This document shows, piece by piece, positions 1-11,109 of a stretch of 64,000 nt of DNA. The notes beneath the pieces were generated by a model that saw only the letters and a list, made by a program, of their open reading frames with translations, did not search any database and was not told the origin of the DNA. This DNA is from Camellia lanceoleosa (taxonomy: Eukaryota > Streptophyta > Magnoliopsida > Ericales > Theaceae): assembly GCA_025200525.1 (NCBI GenBank), contig CM045761.1, forward strand, positions 39,068,190 through 39,132,189, in the 5' to 3' direction. The first letter of the stretch is position 1. Each line of letters starts with the position of its first letter. The position numbers were made by a program, and so were the translations under genes.

Positions 1-389
1 GGGGATTGATGAGGTTTGGGAAGAGCGGGAAGTCGTCCCCTCGATTTATTGGTCCTTTTGAGATGCTTGAGAGGATTGGCGAGGCTGCCTATCGTTTAGC
101 CTTGCCACCACAGTTATCCGGAGTTCATAACGTGTTTCATGTGAGTATGCTTCGGAAGTATGAGCCGGATCCATGACATGTGTTGGATTGGACCGACTTA
201 GAGGTTAACGAAGATGTCTCGTATGAGGAGAGACCGGTTCGGGTTTTGGATAGACGGGATCAAGTTTTGCGAGGCAAGACCATCCCTTTGGTAAAGGTTT
301 TGTGGAAACATCACGAGGTGGAGGAAGCCACTTGGGAACACGAGTTGAAAGTCTGCGAGAAATATCCGGATATGTTTGTTGATATGTAA
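1..389 (+). pseudogene. Ty3/gypsy polyprotein 3' end: integrase C-terminus and chromodomain
   Basis: The reading frame opens at base 3 and is cut by the window edge. It starts with the integrase C-terminal module (SPRFIGPFEMLERIG, then VHNVFHVSMLRKY), which precedes the chromodomain in plant chromoviruses. An in-frame TGA at 174-176 interrupts it. After that, 180-389 encodes a chromodomain-like segment (IPLVKVLWKHHEVEEATWE) ending in a natural stop. In this family the chromodomain steers integration toward particular chromatin. The frame is otherwise open, so the copy is only lightly decayed here. Gag, protease, RT and the integrase core must lie left of the window. Seen: motifs and stop. Known: domain order in chromoviruses. 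Confidence 0.85.
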
Positions 390-807
390 TCTTGTATTTA
401 GATTTCGTAATATTGTTGGACTTAAGAGCTTTATATATGTCTTAAGTTGTAAAACATTGAAAATGTTTTGGTTTAATGAAAGTATGTTTTGGACCTTGAC
501 TCAATATGGAAGTTGAATGTAACATTTATATATGTTGAATATAGTGTAGAATTGGGGTTATATCATGAAATTGAATATGATATGGAAACGGGAATCACGT
601 ATATGAAAACTGTTGAAATTGAAAGGAAATTGCATATTGATAATGCTGGTTGATATATATATATATATATATTGTGAAATGCCTCTTGATAAGAGATGAA
701 ATGACCAATATTGGGTCAATTGTTTATTATTGAATTGTCATATTGTTGGAATTTGAGAAAAACCTGTTTTTGAAAAAGTTATGCTTAATTTCGAGGACGA
801 AATTCTT
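390..807 (+). other. 3' untranslated interval of element G1
   Basis: This is AT-rich non-coding DNA between the chromodomain stop and the polypurine tract. It contains a short (TA)n run near 655-671 and no open frame of note. Confidence 0.6.
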
Positions 808-820
808 TAAGGGGGGGAGG
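808..820 (+). other. Polypurine tract of element G1
   Basis: A G-run in purine context (ttaagggggggagg) abuts the presumed LTR start. This is the position and composition expected for the plus-strand primer of an LTR retrotransposon. Confidence 0.7.
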
Positions 821-1009
821 TTATAGCGACCCCGGTCTTTCCCTAGTTGGCTGTTGTATCCGGACTTAGGTTCCGTGGATCCTATCATTGTATAATTGTT
901 GTTGTCGTCCTTTATCTTCTTTTTTTGAGTTATAGGATGTGTTGGCAGGTTTGTTACAGGTTGGTTGGGTTTGGAAACCAAGTGTTGCTGTCCAAAATTT
1001 TGGACCTTC

Positions 1010-1386
1010 GCTCGAACGAGTAGTTGGTCGCTCGAGCGAGCTTTTGTTTTTGGTTCTTCACTCGAGCGAGGGTTTGGTCGCTCGAGCGAGAGTAGAATTT
1101 TGTGTCTGGTGGCTCGAGCCAGGGTCTCTTCGCTTGAGCGAGCGATTGCGTCTAGTATAGACCTGAGAGCTACGTTTCTTGGCTCGATCGAGCTTTCCTT
1201 TGCTCGAGCGAGCGAGGTGTATGTTTTCGAGTTCTTCGCTTGAGCGAGCATTCTGTCACTCAAGCGGGCTTCTGGGTTGCAGACCTGAAGCTTCGAGTTT
1301 TGGGCTCGAGCGAGACTTCCTTCGCTCGAGCGAGACTTTCTTGTGTCTTGTCGCTCGAGCGACCAATCCTTCGCTCGAGCGAGCCT
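1010..1386. repeat. CGCTCGAGCG palindrome array in G1 LTR
   Basis: About fourteen copies or one-base variants of the palindromic motif cgctcgagcgag are spread over 375 bp. They are separated by 15-30 bp of unrelated sequence. The last copy ends just before tatataa at 1391-1397, so the array sits where U3 promoter elements would be. Open frames here on either strand are products of the repeat and not genes. Confidence 0.9.
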
Positions 1387-2144
1387 GTTTTATATAATCG
1401 AGTGTAGCAGTTTTTAAAGCACTTTTTCACATTCTTTTTGAGTCCAAAACCCTAGGTCCGTGTTCTCTCTCCCTCCACTCACCTTCTCTCTTAGGTTTCA
1501 TCTAGTTTTAGGGTGTTTCTATCCTAGGCTCTTTATTAAAAAGATAGAGGAACACGAGGGCTTTACTTTAATCTGAGAGTTTGGCGGTTTGGAGCACTTT
1601 GGGATTTTCGTCATCTTCTCCATTCAAGTTCTTCACTTCGAGGTAGGGATTTCCTACTCCATATTATAGGTTTTGTCCTAAGTTTTGGTATTTTTGATAT
1701 GTGGGTGCCAATTGGTAAATTTGGGAAATTAGGGTTTGAATTATAGTTTGAAAATGGGGTTTTTCATCTATTAAACAACATATGTATGTATGTTGAATTG
1801 AAATAACTGAACCTTAGGGTTGATTTTGAGAAAAGGGGGAAAAGCCCTAATTATTGTAATAAAATTAATTCGTATAATTAATTTTGGAAAAAGTGTGGAA
1901 TTTGGTTTAAATTCTTGGAATTGAGATTATGTTTATTGATACATTTATTTCCTGTTTAGAAATAACTGTTTTGGGCTATCGGTGGAGGATAGTCGTGATT
2001 TTTGTAGACATTGCATGTTGATTAGAGAAAACTGAAACTAATCATATTGAATGAGTCATTGAATTTGACAGTTGAATTAATACAGCAAATACGTGTGTTA
2101 ATTGAATTTTGTGTATGTCAAGTGTTTATTACATTGCATATGCA

Positions 2145-2249
2145 TATTGTTTGGGAGGAGATAGGGGATGTACTCCACGGTTTGGGAGGAGATAGGAGAT
2201 GGACTCCTAAACCGGATATTGTTTGGGAGGAGATAGGGGATGGACTCCA
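2145..2249. repeat. Tandem repeat, about 35-bp unit, in G1 LTR
   Basis: The unit tttgggaggagatagg, followed by rgatgkactcc, occurs three times with short differences between copies. Confidence 0.75.
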
Positions 2250-2993
2250 TTAGCACCACTAATACGTGTGCTTATTGATTTATGGAAGTGTTTTTACATG
2301 TTATTGGTACATCACTAAAATGTGTATAAACTGGAAAGTATGGAAGTGAATTTTGGTTGAGGTTGATACAACACCAACACGTGTGTCCATTATGATATAA
2401 GAAATATTTAACATGATTTGATATCCCCATTGAGTTGGAAATATTGTTAATGTGAGATGTAGTCTCACAGTTATAGTTTGGCCAGGTTCTGAGCCATATT
2501 GATAATAATGGAAAACGTGTCATAGACATTAGTGTCATGAAACTGTATGATGATGAAACTGATATTTTGTGTAGTCCATCTATTGAATGCTATTGCTTTA
2601 TTCAATGCTTATATTTGGTTTAGTATATTTCTACTGGGCTATGGCTCACCCTATACGGGAACATCATTTTCAGGTCCAGGTGATGTGCTACCTCCAAGGA
2701 ATTAGCTTGGAAGGATTTAGAGTTGAAGAATCTGTTTAGATTAGTTGTTATTTCAGTTTATTTGATATTACATGTAAACTCAAGCCAAGGGCTGAATTTG
2801 TAGTTGAGTTAGTACTCGCGTTTTTGTGCCCAAGTGTTAAGCTTGGAAAGATGTAAGCCCATAGGGCATTTATTTTGATGTTACATGTGATATCCTTCAA
2901 TAATGATACTCTGATGAATGAGATAATGATTGGTTTTCTTTTATCAATGCATGCTACTGTTATATATTATGGGTTTATTTTGAGGGTGTTACA

Positions 2994-4866
2994 GATTGTA
3001 AACGTCAAAAGAATTCTTAGATGTTTTGAGGTAATGTCAGGGTTAAAGATTAATTTTCGTAAAAGTGTGGTGTGTGGAGTTGGAGTTAGTGATACTGTGG
3101 TCCATGATTTTGCTTTAACACTGCGCTGCTTATGCCAAAAGCTATCTCTAAAGTATCTGGGATTGTCACTGGGTGTGAATCCATGAAGAAATAAGACTTG
3201 GCAACCTATGGTGGATAAGGTTAAGTCAAGGTTAGCTATGTAGAAAAGGAAGCTATTGTCATTTGCTAGAAGGCTAACTCTGGTGAAATCAGTTTTGGAC
3301 AGTGTTCCTGGTTACTATGTTTCTTTATTCAAATTACCCATTGGTCTTGCTAAGGAAATTGATAAGTTGAAGGCATCTTTCTTATGGGGCAATTCAAAGT
3401 TGAGAAGAAAGATACATATGGTACAATGGAAGGATGTAACATTGAGTAAGGACCAAGGAGGGCAAGGTATCAGGAAGGCAAGGAATACTAATGTTTGTAT
3501 GTTATTAAAGTGGTGGTAGAGGTATGGGGTGGATGATCATTCACTGTGGAAAAAGGTTCTTCTTAGGAAGTATGGGTTTGCAGGTGACAGATGGTTAACA
3601 CTACAAGATGGGGAGGGTAAGGAATCGATTTTGTGGAGTGATGTTTGAGTATGGAAAGATCTAATCCAAAGCTTTTTCAGTTCTTTGTGTCTCAGGGCAA
3701 GATTGTGGTTGGGAATGGGTGTAAGATTCAGTTTTGGCTTGATAGATGGTTCATGGATTTACAGTTGAAGGAGGAGTTTCCTAGATTGTTTAGGCTCTAT
3801 ATGGATAAAGACAGACTGCTAAGTTCCTTTATGCAGAGGAGGGACAGTGAGGGTGATTAAAGGCTTCAATTTAGAAGGTCATTATTTGCTTGGGAGGAAG
3901 AGGAGGTAAGGAAGCTGCAATTGTTGACAAAGGGCATCCCTAGGCTGAATATGGATATGCAAGATGTGGTAAGGTGGACTACATCCCCTTCTGGTGTGTT
4001 TACAGTGGTGTCTGTGAGAAAATAGCTTCTGTTAAGGTCTGGCCTGAGGTTACTTGTTCCTAGAATGATTTGGATTAATGAAGCACCACCCAAAGCACAA
4101 TTTATAAGTTGGTTGGCTTGGAGAGGTAGGATCAAAACATCTGTTGTTTTGTAGAGATTTGGAGTGTTAGGGAATATTGTTGTAACTGATTGCCCTTTTT
4201 GTTCACCTGCTGTAGAATCTCTGGATCATCTTTTTGTGCAGTGCTTTCAGATTTGGAAGGTTTGGGGATGTTTGCTACAGTGGTGGAATCTCTGGTGGAT
4301 ATCCCCTGCTTCTATGGATGGAGTGTTGTCTTGGTGGATAGGAACCAAGCATAAAAAATCTGTTAAGAAAATCTAGTTGCTGGTACTTGTAGCAACGTTG
4401 TGGTCCACTTGGAGGCTAAGAAATGAGGTTGTGTTTAATGGCAAGCAACCAGATATGAATGAGATGAGTGAGGTAGCGAAAGTGAGAGTTGCGCTGTGGG
4501 TTAAGTCTACATACCTTCTGTCTAGTACTCTCTGTGCATCAGATTGTGGAAAATTTGAGTCAAGTAAGGCTCTGTATTTGTGATGGCTAGGTGTTGGTGG
4601 TTGATATGCCTAGTCATTGATTATGGGTGGGCTGTTAGTGTTGTTGTCTGGTTTCTATTCTCTTTTTGGTTGGTTTCTCACTAGCCTAGGGTGGCACTGT
4701 CAGATGATTGTGTCTACTTCTGGGTGCCAACCTAGTTGGGATTTGGAGTGTAAACTATGATGATGTTTACGCCATCTTTCTCTTCCTTTATTGATGTATT
4801 GCTCATTTACTTTGTATTGACTGTTTCATCAATAAAGGTTTTCTTTTGATTGATCCAAAAAAAAAA
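2994..4866 (+). mobile_element. L1-type LINE, 3' part of ORF2 and tail (decayed)
   Basis: Translation gives the end of a plant L1 reverse transcriptase: RILRCFEVMSGLKINF, then LSLKYLGL, then FARRLTLVKSVLDSVPGYY. A zf-RVT-like module follows (CPFCSPAVESLDHLFVQC near 4190-4250), then TLWSTWRLRNEVVFNG. Stops at 3184, 3241, 3517, 3858, 4023, 4153 and 4374 and a frameshift near 3640 show it is dead. It ends with aataaaggttttc, gattgatcc and a short A run (4857-4866). The 5' part is missing because element G1 interrupts it at 2993/2994. Confidence 0.85.
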
Positions 4867-5610
4867 TTTAAGAGTCAATTTTCCCACCAACCAAAAAAAA
4901 GTAGCAATTGCCAAAATATATCCACACCAACCCCCACACCAAACCCCATCCCCCCTAAAAAAATAAGTCACTCAAAAATCAATACCGGACTCTACGATGA
5001 CTCAAGCTGAATATACTAAACTTCTTAATTTTTGGAAGTATCTCACCCAAAAATCCATTAGTTTCATATATATTTATAGAAAAATGCTATGTGTTTTTGT
5101 ATGCCTATGCTATCACTTAATGGGTGACAAGTTGAACTATTTGATGAGTTTAGCTAAGCACAAGCAGTTATGAATTTGAAAAACTTCAATGTTGCCTTGA
5201 GTTAAAATCAATGGCCTAATTTTACTATTTTATATATATATATATATATCTTCTATTGTAGCAAATGTTTCGAGGTTTTTTTTTTTTTTTTTGGCATACG
5301 AAAGTTTCCATTTTGAAGATGTACAGGATGAAAAGGGCTATGCATTTTTTCTGCCTAATTTACTAGTCAACCAATTTACCAAATGACCCTTGAAACCCTA
5401 ATCCCATTCTCAACCCAGATAGTCATCAACCATGCCATTTAGCTTAGTGATTGTGTATCACCATTTGTGATATGAGGTCTCAAGTTCAACTCTTATAGAG
5501 AGGAGTTTGATACCTATTGTGTTTGTTATTGATTTATGTATTCCCCCCTCTCTCCCCATTTCCCCATTATGGGAGTGGTATGTGATTAGTAGTGATTGTT
5601 AGGCTTGACT
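4867..5610. repeat. Duplicated segment, copy L, left piece
   Basis: The sequence is closely similar to 55880-57969, apart from a 1.3-kb insertion in the right copy. Shared landmarks include agagtcaatttt, tctcacccaaaaatcca, tgggtgacaagttga and aggcttgact. No gene is visible. The segment stops at 5610, where a CACTA element begins, and resumes at 31572. Confidence 0.85.
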
Positions 5611-5638
5611 CACTACAAGAAATTAGTGATTTAGAGAC

Positions 5639-6229
5639 TGATGATGTAGTTAATATATAACGGGTACCTAGCAGAGCGGATCGGACTGATCCACGCTTCT
5701 CGCACCAATATCCGGGTGATCAAACCCACCAATGAACCTGCGGATAAGTTCAACGGGGAACAGGGAGTCCCCTAGTGAACCCTTCGACGAATAAGTTAGA
5801 AAGAGAAGTAGAGTGTAGAGAGAGATTGGAGATAGAAAAGCTTAACCTTCTTCTTGTCTTCAACGTTTGCTTATATCCTTTGGTCATCATTTCGCTGTCC
5901 CTTCCGACCTGCCATCTTGGCCGAAAGTCTATGCTGTAGCTTACCTTGTTCAGGGTAAGGGGGTGCTGTTCCGACGGAGAGGTGTTGTCGTAATAAATGT
6001 TGTGATGGGCTACATTAATGGTGATGTGTAGTGGCAATAACTTTGCAGATCTTTGTCTATTGATGTGGCTTGTCCTTTACCTGCCGTATGTCTGAATGTC
6101 ATTGGCTCTTTATGCCACGTTGGATTCCAACTGTTCTGGACTTCACCAGCTAGGTTATGTATTGGGCTCCAAGTGATGGGCTTAGGTTGTTCATAGTGGG
6201 CTATGGCCTTTATGGGCTTACCTATGTCA
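5639..6229 (-). repeat. 3' LTR of element G2
   Basis: It is 591 bp and aligns along its full length with 25479-26059. It starts tgatgatgtagtt and ends cctatgtca in plus orientation. Confidence 0.9.
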
Positions 6230-6245
6230 GTAGTCCCTCATTCCC
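6230..6245 (-). other. Polypurine tract of element G2
   Basis: Read on the minus strand this is gggaatgagggactac directly before the LTR, a purine-rich primer for plus-strand DNA synthesis. Confidence 0.65.
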
Positions 6246-6299
6246 GAGTGCAGCTTTAGTCCAACAAAGGGAATACTAGTGAAGAGAATGAGGGTGTTA

Positions 6300-6545
6300 G
6301 AGATTGGCAAGATGGAGGTCGACCAGCAGGGGTGACCGAGTGGGTGGACCAACTGCGAGGTGGACCGACCGTGAGGTGGACCGAGTGAAAGGGAGGACAT
6401 GAGGTGGATTGACCGCGAATCGTGGCCGAGTGGAAGGGCCGACCGCGAAGGTTGGCCGAGTGGGAGGGCCGACCACGAGGAGGGTTGAACGCGAAGGTTG
6501 GCCGAGTGGAAGGGCTGACCATAGGGAGGGCCGACCGCGAAGGGT
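6300..6545. repeat. GC-rich degenerate tandem repeat in G2 3' region
   Basis: Units like gaccgcgaaggttggccg plus agtggaagggcc recur about eight times with variation. It is much more GC-rich than the window average. Open frames across it on both strands are low-complexity products. Confidence 0.7.
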
Positions 6546-6952
6546 AAGGTGGAGGGGCGCGGGGCTCAAGAGGCGGTGCGTCACGTGGTGATTTGAAGTG
6601 AAAAAGACAGGGTAAGGGGAGGAGACAGTGGATCGTGGTCGTACACGTTGCAACATCTCGTGGGGGGGGAGATTAGGCGTTGGATCAGAAATGAAACTAT
6701 AGGTCATTATGGGTGTTGAAAAGACAGTTTTGGCGGATGTTTTGAAAAGTTTTCAAACTGGCGCAAATTAATTGCGACCCTTGGAATACGGGCAAGCCTT
6801 GGGCTTTTGGTATTATTCGATTTACCTACTTCTTTGCGAAAAATCAAAACATCCCAAGTGTTAACTCCTTTGTTGCTAATGATACACCTCTACAACATTT
6901 TTTCAATTTCCTTGCACCTGCATCCGAAGCGATTCACAGACATACCATAGGA

Positions 6953-9441
6953 ATGGCCCAAGAAGAAGTTGTGAATGTCATGGTGGATCCGCTTGGTGAT
7001 GACGATACAGTGGAGTTAGCAGAGCAGTATAGGACAGAGAGGCAAATGGAGAGGGTGGGGGAACCGGTAGTACAATCTCATGCTTCCACCATGATAGCAG
7101 CTCCGAAGTCAATCAGCCAGGTGGAACCAGATCACTGCACACGAAGGCTGACAAATCAATGGTTACCGCGGTGGAGTTGGAGGCTATTTGCGAAAAATAC
7201 CAGGTGCCTGCTGAAATAGAGTTATTGTTGCCGACGTCAATGGAAAGGCCATCCGACGCAAGGCCGTGGGAGTTTACCATTTACGAGGAAGCATTGAAGA
7301 GAGGACTGGGGCTGCCACTACCGCAAGTGGTGGTAGATGTCCTGAACCGTTTGGAGGTGGCACCGGGCCAACTAATACTCAGTGCGTGGAAGATTGTACT
7401 GGCCTATGCAAGCGCGTGGCCGCAAGCGAACGAAGGGGCAGCCATGACAGTAGACGAATTCTTCGCATGTTATAAGGCCTCAGCACAACAAGAGACTTGG
7501 GTGACGTTGTAGGCAGTGGCAGGGAGGGGTCTAGTGGCGGGGCTGCCGTCATCAATTAAAGGTTGGAGGCCACGGTGGTTCTATGTGTCTGTGAATGGAG
7601 GGGCTGGGGTGCGCACGGTGTGGAGAGTGCCCACCAAATCTGTAGAGACAAAACTGGGAGCAGCAGCAGAGAAGAGAATAAAGAAGGTGAAGGCATGGCG
7701 GGAGAAGGACGGGGTCAGGTGGGACGAACTTGTTCAACCCTCAGCCTTGTTTGGAGTGGAGTTGGATCCTCAGTCGAGCGGTGGAGATCTGGGGCAAGCT
7801 GAATTGGAGGCGAGGAGGAAAGCGCAAGAGGCTGAGGATATGGCCATCCTTGCCAAAGCCAGTAAGTTCAAAGAGTCCCAGGAAGGCCGATCGCCAAAGC
7901 CGATTGCGAGGGAGAGGATCTGACCTCGCCCCAAACCCTTGGGGAAAAAAGACTTAAGTGGATTTGTGCCCCGACCGCCCCCAGTAGATCCTTTGAAGGA
8001 GAGGGCTTTAAAGAGATGGAGGTGGATGGTGTGGTAAAGAAGAAGAGGAGAGTGAAGAGGAGTGAAGAAGAGCCTGCTGTGAAGAGGAGAAGGGAAGTGA
8101 TGGCAGAAGAGACCAGCATGGCCAAGGAGGCAGAGAATGAGGGAATGAAGGAGACCCCATAAGGAGTGGGCGTCCTAGAAGTGGTGGAGATTGCCTCGGA
8201 GAGAGTGGAGGTCGTCCCAATAATGGTGGAGATCGCCTCAGATGTGGCGAGGGTCGCCCTCGAAGTGCAAGTAGAAGGTAGGGCAACTGGCCCTGAGCCA
8301 AGGAGAGGAGAACAGCCCTAGGGGGGTCCTACGCCCCAAGGAGGGGGTGTTAGGCTGACAACTGGGATCTATCACGCTCACGCAGCTAAGGGTTGGAGAG
8401 AGAGAAGAAGGCCCGGCCAGTGGTCTGATTCGCCTTGTGGGGATCGTGGATGAGGCAGCCGTGCACTCGTGAGCGATTCAATGAAATTTGAGTTCTTTGA
8501 GGGTTATGCTCTGCTCAAATGGAGGTAACCACCTTAGCAGAAGCTCTGCTGAGAAAGGCGGCAACTGCAAAGATGAAGGCAGACGAGGCCAAGGCCCAAC
8601 TTGCAAGTTTGAAGGAGGAGCGTGCAGGCTGGGAGAGTGCCCATGCTGAGCTGCGAGCGGTCAAGTTGGAGCTAGAGAACGAACGCCGCAAGGTTGTGTA
8701 GCTCGAGTTCCAACTGGCAGGCGAGTAGAAGAAGCTGCGGGATGCTTAAAAGGATTGCGTGGTCTCCATCGAACGATTTGAAGAGGCTATGACCAGCAAT
8801 GAAAATCTGCGTGCCCAACAGATCAAGGAAAAAGAAGACGCAGACCTGGAGATTGCTGGGCTGCAGAAGGAGCTGGAAGATGAGCGTGTTAAGGCAATGG
8901 AGGGAAGGGAGAACCTACAGAAGGAGTTGCAGGAAGAGAGGGCCAAGGCGGCTGCTAAAAGGGCGACCCTACAGAAGGAGTTGCAGGAAGAGAGGGCTAA
9001 GGCGGCCTCTGAAAGGGCGACCCTGCAAAAGGAGTTGGAGGAGGAGAGGGCCAAGGCAGCCTCTAAAAGGGTGGCATACCTCGATCTGTGTGTTGCAGCA
9101 ATGGATCAGTTCAAGGGGTCTGCTGAATTTCAGATGGCAGTTGATGCCGCGATTGCCAGCAGCTTGGCGAAGGAGAAGTCTGGGGGGGCGAGCCCATCGA
9201 GGACGACCGTTGGGGGGCAGGACTGAGGCAGAAGTTATTGAGAGCTCCCAGCGGTCCAACTTCTATAAACACGAAATGACTGAGTTCTGGGATAGTGGTT
9301 GGAAGATGTTCAAGCGTAAAGCTAAGGAGCTGTTCCCAAACTTAGACCTTAGTAGTGTAAAAATTGACGACGACGATGTGGCCTAGACCCCCCTGGATGA
9401 GGGTATTGAAGAAGAAGACCTCGTGTCCAGTGAGGAGGAGT
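6953..9441 (+). pseudogene. Antisense ORF of the Tat element: Transposase_28-like protein with coiled coil (broken)
   Basis: This frame runs opposite to gag-pol, between the integrase end and the 3' LTR. Its N-terminal half (7159-7680) resembles the plant 'putative gypsy type transposon' family (PF04195-like): ELEAICEKYQVP, LGLPLPQVVVDVLNRL, LILSAWKIVL, then GLPSSIKGWRPRWFYVSVNG. A basic Lys/Arg-rich stretch follows near 8030-8100. A Glu/Lys/Ala coiled coil (8519-9076) ends in four 18-residue repeats. An acidic tail follows (IDDDDVA, then EEEDLVSSEEE near 9420). It is broken by frameshifts near 7140, 8010 and 9185 and stops at 7510, 7921, 8699, 8726 and 8747. Several stops look like CAG to TAG changes. 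Its function is unknown. The family match is by eye and the start at 6953 is tentative. Confidence 0.6.
8861..9076 (+). repeat. 54-bp (18-residue) coding tandem repeat, four units
   Basis: Four units share the pattern LQKELQEERAKAASERAT with substitutions. The first is most diverged. Unit length is a multiple of three, so the frame is kept. Confidence 0.9.
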
Positions 9442-9444
9442 AAT

Positions 9445-9474
9445 TGAAGAAGAAGAAGAAGAAGAAGAAGAAGA
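9445..9474. repeat. (GAA)n microsatellite
   Basis: About ten gaa triplets at the acidic C-terminal end of the antisense frame. Confidence 0.9.
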
Positions 9475-9649
9475 CCTTGTACTTAGAGTTGTTTTTGTGT
9501 GTTTGTTTTTGTTTTTGAATTACTGTAATGAACTTATATACAAATTTGTGAATAAATAAAATTTCAGTTGTGTTCTCATTCGATTGTCTGTGCTTGTGCA
9601 TCTGAAATGAATGAGAATGGTGGCTTGTGTGCGTCTACAAAGTGGAGGT

Positions 9650-9835
9650 AAAGTTGTAATAAAAACTAAATTTAAGAACTCCTCAATGTAGAGTAAAAGT
9701 GAATCTGTAATAAAAACTCAATGTAGAGTAAAGTTAAAGGCTCCTCAATGCAGGGTGAAATTGAACTTGTAATAAAAACTCAATGCAGAGTAAAGTTAAG
9801 AACTCCTCAATGTAGAGTGGAATTTAAAATGTGAT
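9650..9835. repeat. Tandem repeat, about 60-bp unit
   Basis: The blocks ctcctcaatgtagagt and gtaataaaaactcaatg alternate three times. The rest of 9476-10140 is AT-rich non-coding DNA of the Tat 3' region. Confidence 0.8.
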
Positions 9836-10139
9836 AAAATTATGAGTTTGTGTTTGCCACACTGCTGAAGTAGATGAGAGTGGTTTGCTAGAGTTAGGCT
9901 TGACTAGTAAGGAAAGAGGTTGACTTATAAAAGTTGATGGAGAAGAAAATAATCTGACTAGTAAAGGAAACATGTAAGAACGACGTTGGAATTTGACTAA
10001 GTGAAAAGTGGTGTAAAAACTTTGACCTGGAATTGTGACTAAGTGTGTCTACTAATGCCACAAGTATGCGTGCTCAATTGGGGCTAAGCTGTGATTTACT
10101 GATGTTGCAAGTAACTCAGTTTGGACCTGGAATTGTGGC

Positions 10140-10350
10140 GCTTAGTTTGGCTGAGACTTGTTATGCTTGGTCTGGCTAAGGCTTGGTCTAGCTGAATGCT
10201 TCATGCTCAGTCTGACTGAGGCTTTTAAAGCTCGGGCTGGCTGAGGCTTATGGTGCTCAGTCTGGCTGAGGCTGTTGGCACTCGGTCTGGCCGAGGCTTT
10301 TGGTGCTCAGTCTGGCTGAGACTGTTGCCGCTCGGTCTGGCCGAGGCTTT
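10140..10350. repeat. Tandem repeat, about 30-bp unit, just 3' of Tat integrase
   Basis: Repeats of gctcggtctggccgaggc with a short ttttggt linker occur at least six times and degrade toward the left. Confidence 0.85.
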
Positions 10351-10539
10351 TTAATAAGTGCTGCAATAAAAATGTTATTGATACAACACATAGATAGCTG
10401 AGATATAAAATTGTTGTCATGGAAATTGTGATCCAGTTGATCAAAATTTACATTATGCCAGGGGAGAACAAGTATGTTCATGTGTGTAAATTCGTCAAAA
10501 ATAAAATACAATAACTGAGCAATAAAAAGTAGGAGTTTA

Positions 10540-10566
10540 TTAAAAGTAACGCTTCAAGTGCTCGGC
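10540..10566 (-). pseudogene. Last codons of Tat (G2) integrase, severed by element G3
   Basis: Read on the minus strand this is EHLKRYF followed by a TAA stop at 10540-10542. It is the end of the integrase frame whose main part stops at 19983, on the other side of element G3. Confidence 0.75.
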
Positions 10567-11109
10567 TGTCATGACCCCAAACCTGCCCCTATGGGTTAAG
10601 GACATAACCGGCCAGCAATCTTGTGATTACCTACGGCCTCAAACCAAAACAGACATAACTCATCAGAGTAAAGGGGCCAAACGGAAGCAAAAACTAAAAA
10701 TTTTGTCCATAGAGCCGTGCTTATATGCACATTCAAACGAACCATGCACATATACGTTAATAACCCACAACAAGTACAGTATCACAAAATCCTTTACAGA
10801 CAGAATCATCCAAGTAAGTCAACCCATGATAGACTATTTACAAATATACATAAAGTCCTTGCCAGCAAGACAAAATATAGTTACATAACAAAATGGCAAG
10901 GGTAGGTCTCGTAAGTAAGACACAAGGCTGCCTTTCTCAAAACTCATGTTGTTCTTGGCAGACTTCACCGGGGCTGGGTTTGGACTTTCCTCGGCTCACC
11001 TACAAACACATGAATGAACATGAGCGATAGCCCAGTGAATAATATCAAATATAGAAGTCATATAAACAATATGTAGAACAACATACTCCAAATGGCCTTG
11101 GGCCCAATT

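Larger units (their letters stand above)
1..2993 (+). mobile_element. Ty3/gypsy chromovirus, 3' part only (element G1)
   Basis: The order is chromodomain end, 420-bp 3' untranslated stretch, purine-rich tract and LTR, which is the right end of a plus-oriented chromovirus. The sequence right of 2993 is in the middle of a LINE ORF2, so this element inserted into that LINE. The left LTR and the other half of the LINE should lie outside the window, so the target-site duplication (expected around gattg, 2994-2998) cannot be checked here. Confidence 0.8.
821..2993 (+). repeat. 3' LTR of element G1, about 2.2 kb
   Basis: It begins right after the polypurine tract (ttatagcgacccc) and ends ggtgttaca, where LINE coding sequence resumes. 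The expected TG start is not visible, so the 5' boundary is uncertain by a few bases or the terminus is mutated. Inside are a cluster of CTCGAG palindromes (1010-1386), a TATA-like tatataa at 1391-1397, a leader-like stretch with aaaccctagg near 1448, and a short tandem repeat (2145-2249). Confidence 0.75.

Noticed and set aside
727..1397. Open frames on both strands rich in RSSE/LERA
   Set aside because: They are translations of the palindromic CTCGAG array, which lacks stops in several frames.
2875..3186. Single open frame joining LTR and LINE sequence
   Set aside because: It crosses the insertion junction at 2993/2994; only the part after 2994 is LINE coding.
6256..6707. Minus-strand proline/arginine/serine-rich frames
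   Set aside because: They are compositional products of the GC-rich tandem repeat at 6300-6545.
7868..8301. Minus-strand serine/proline/leucine-rich frames
   Set aside because: They are shadows of the purine-rich antisense-ORF region; no family features.
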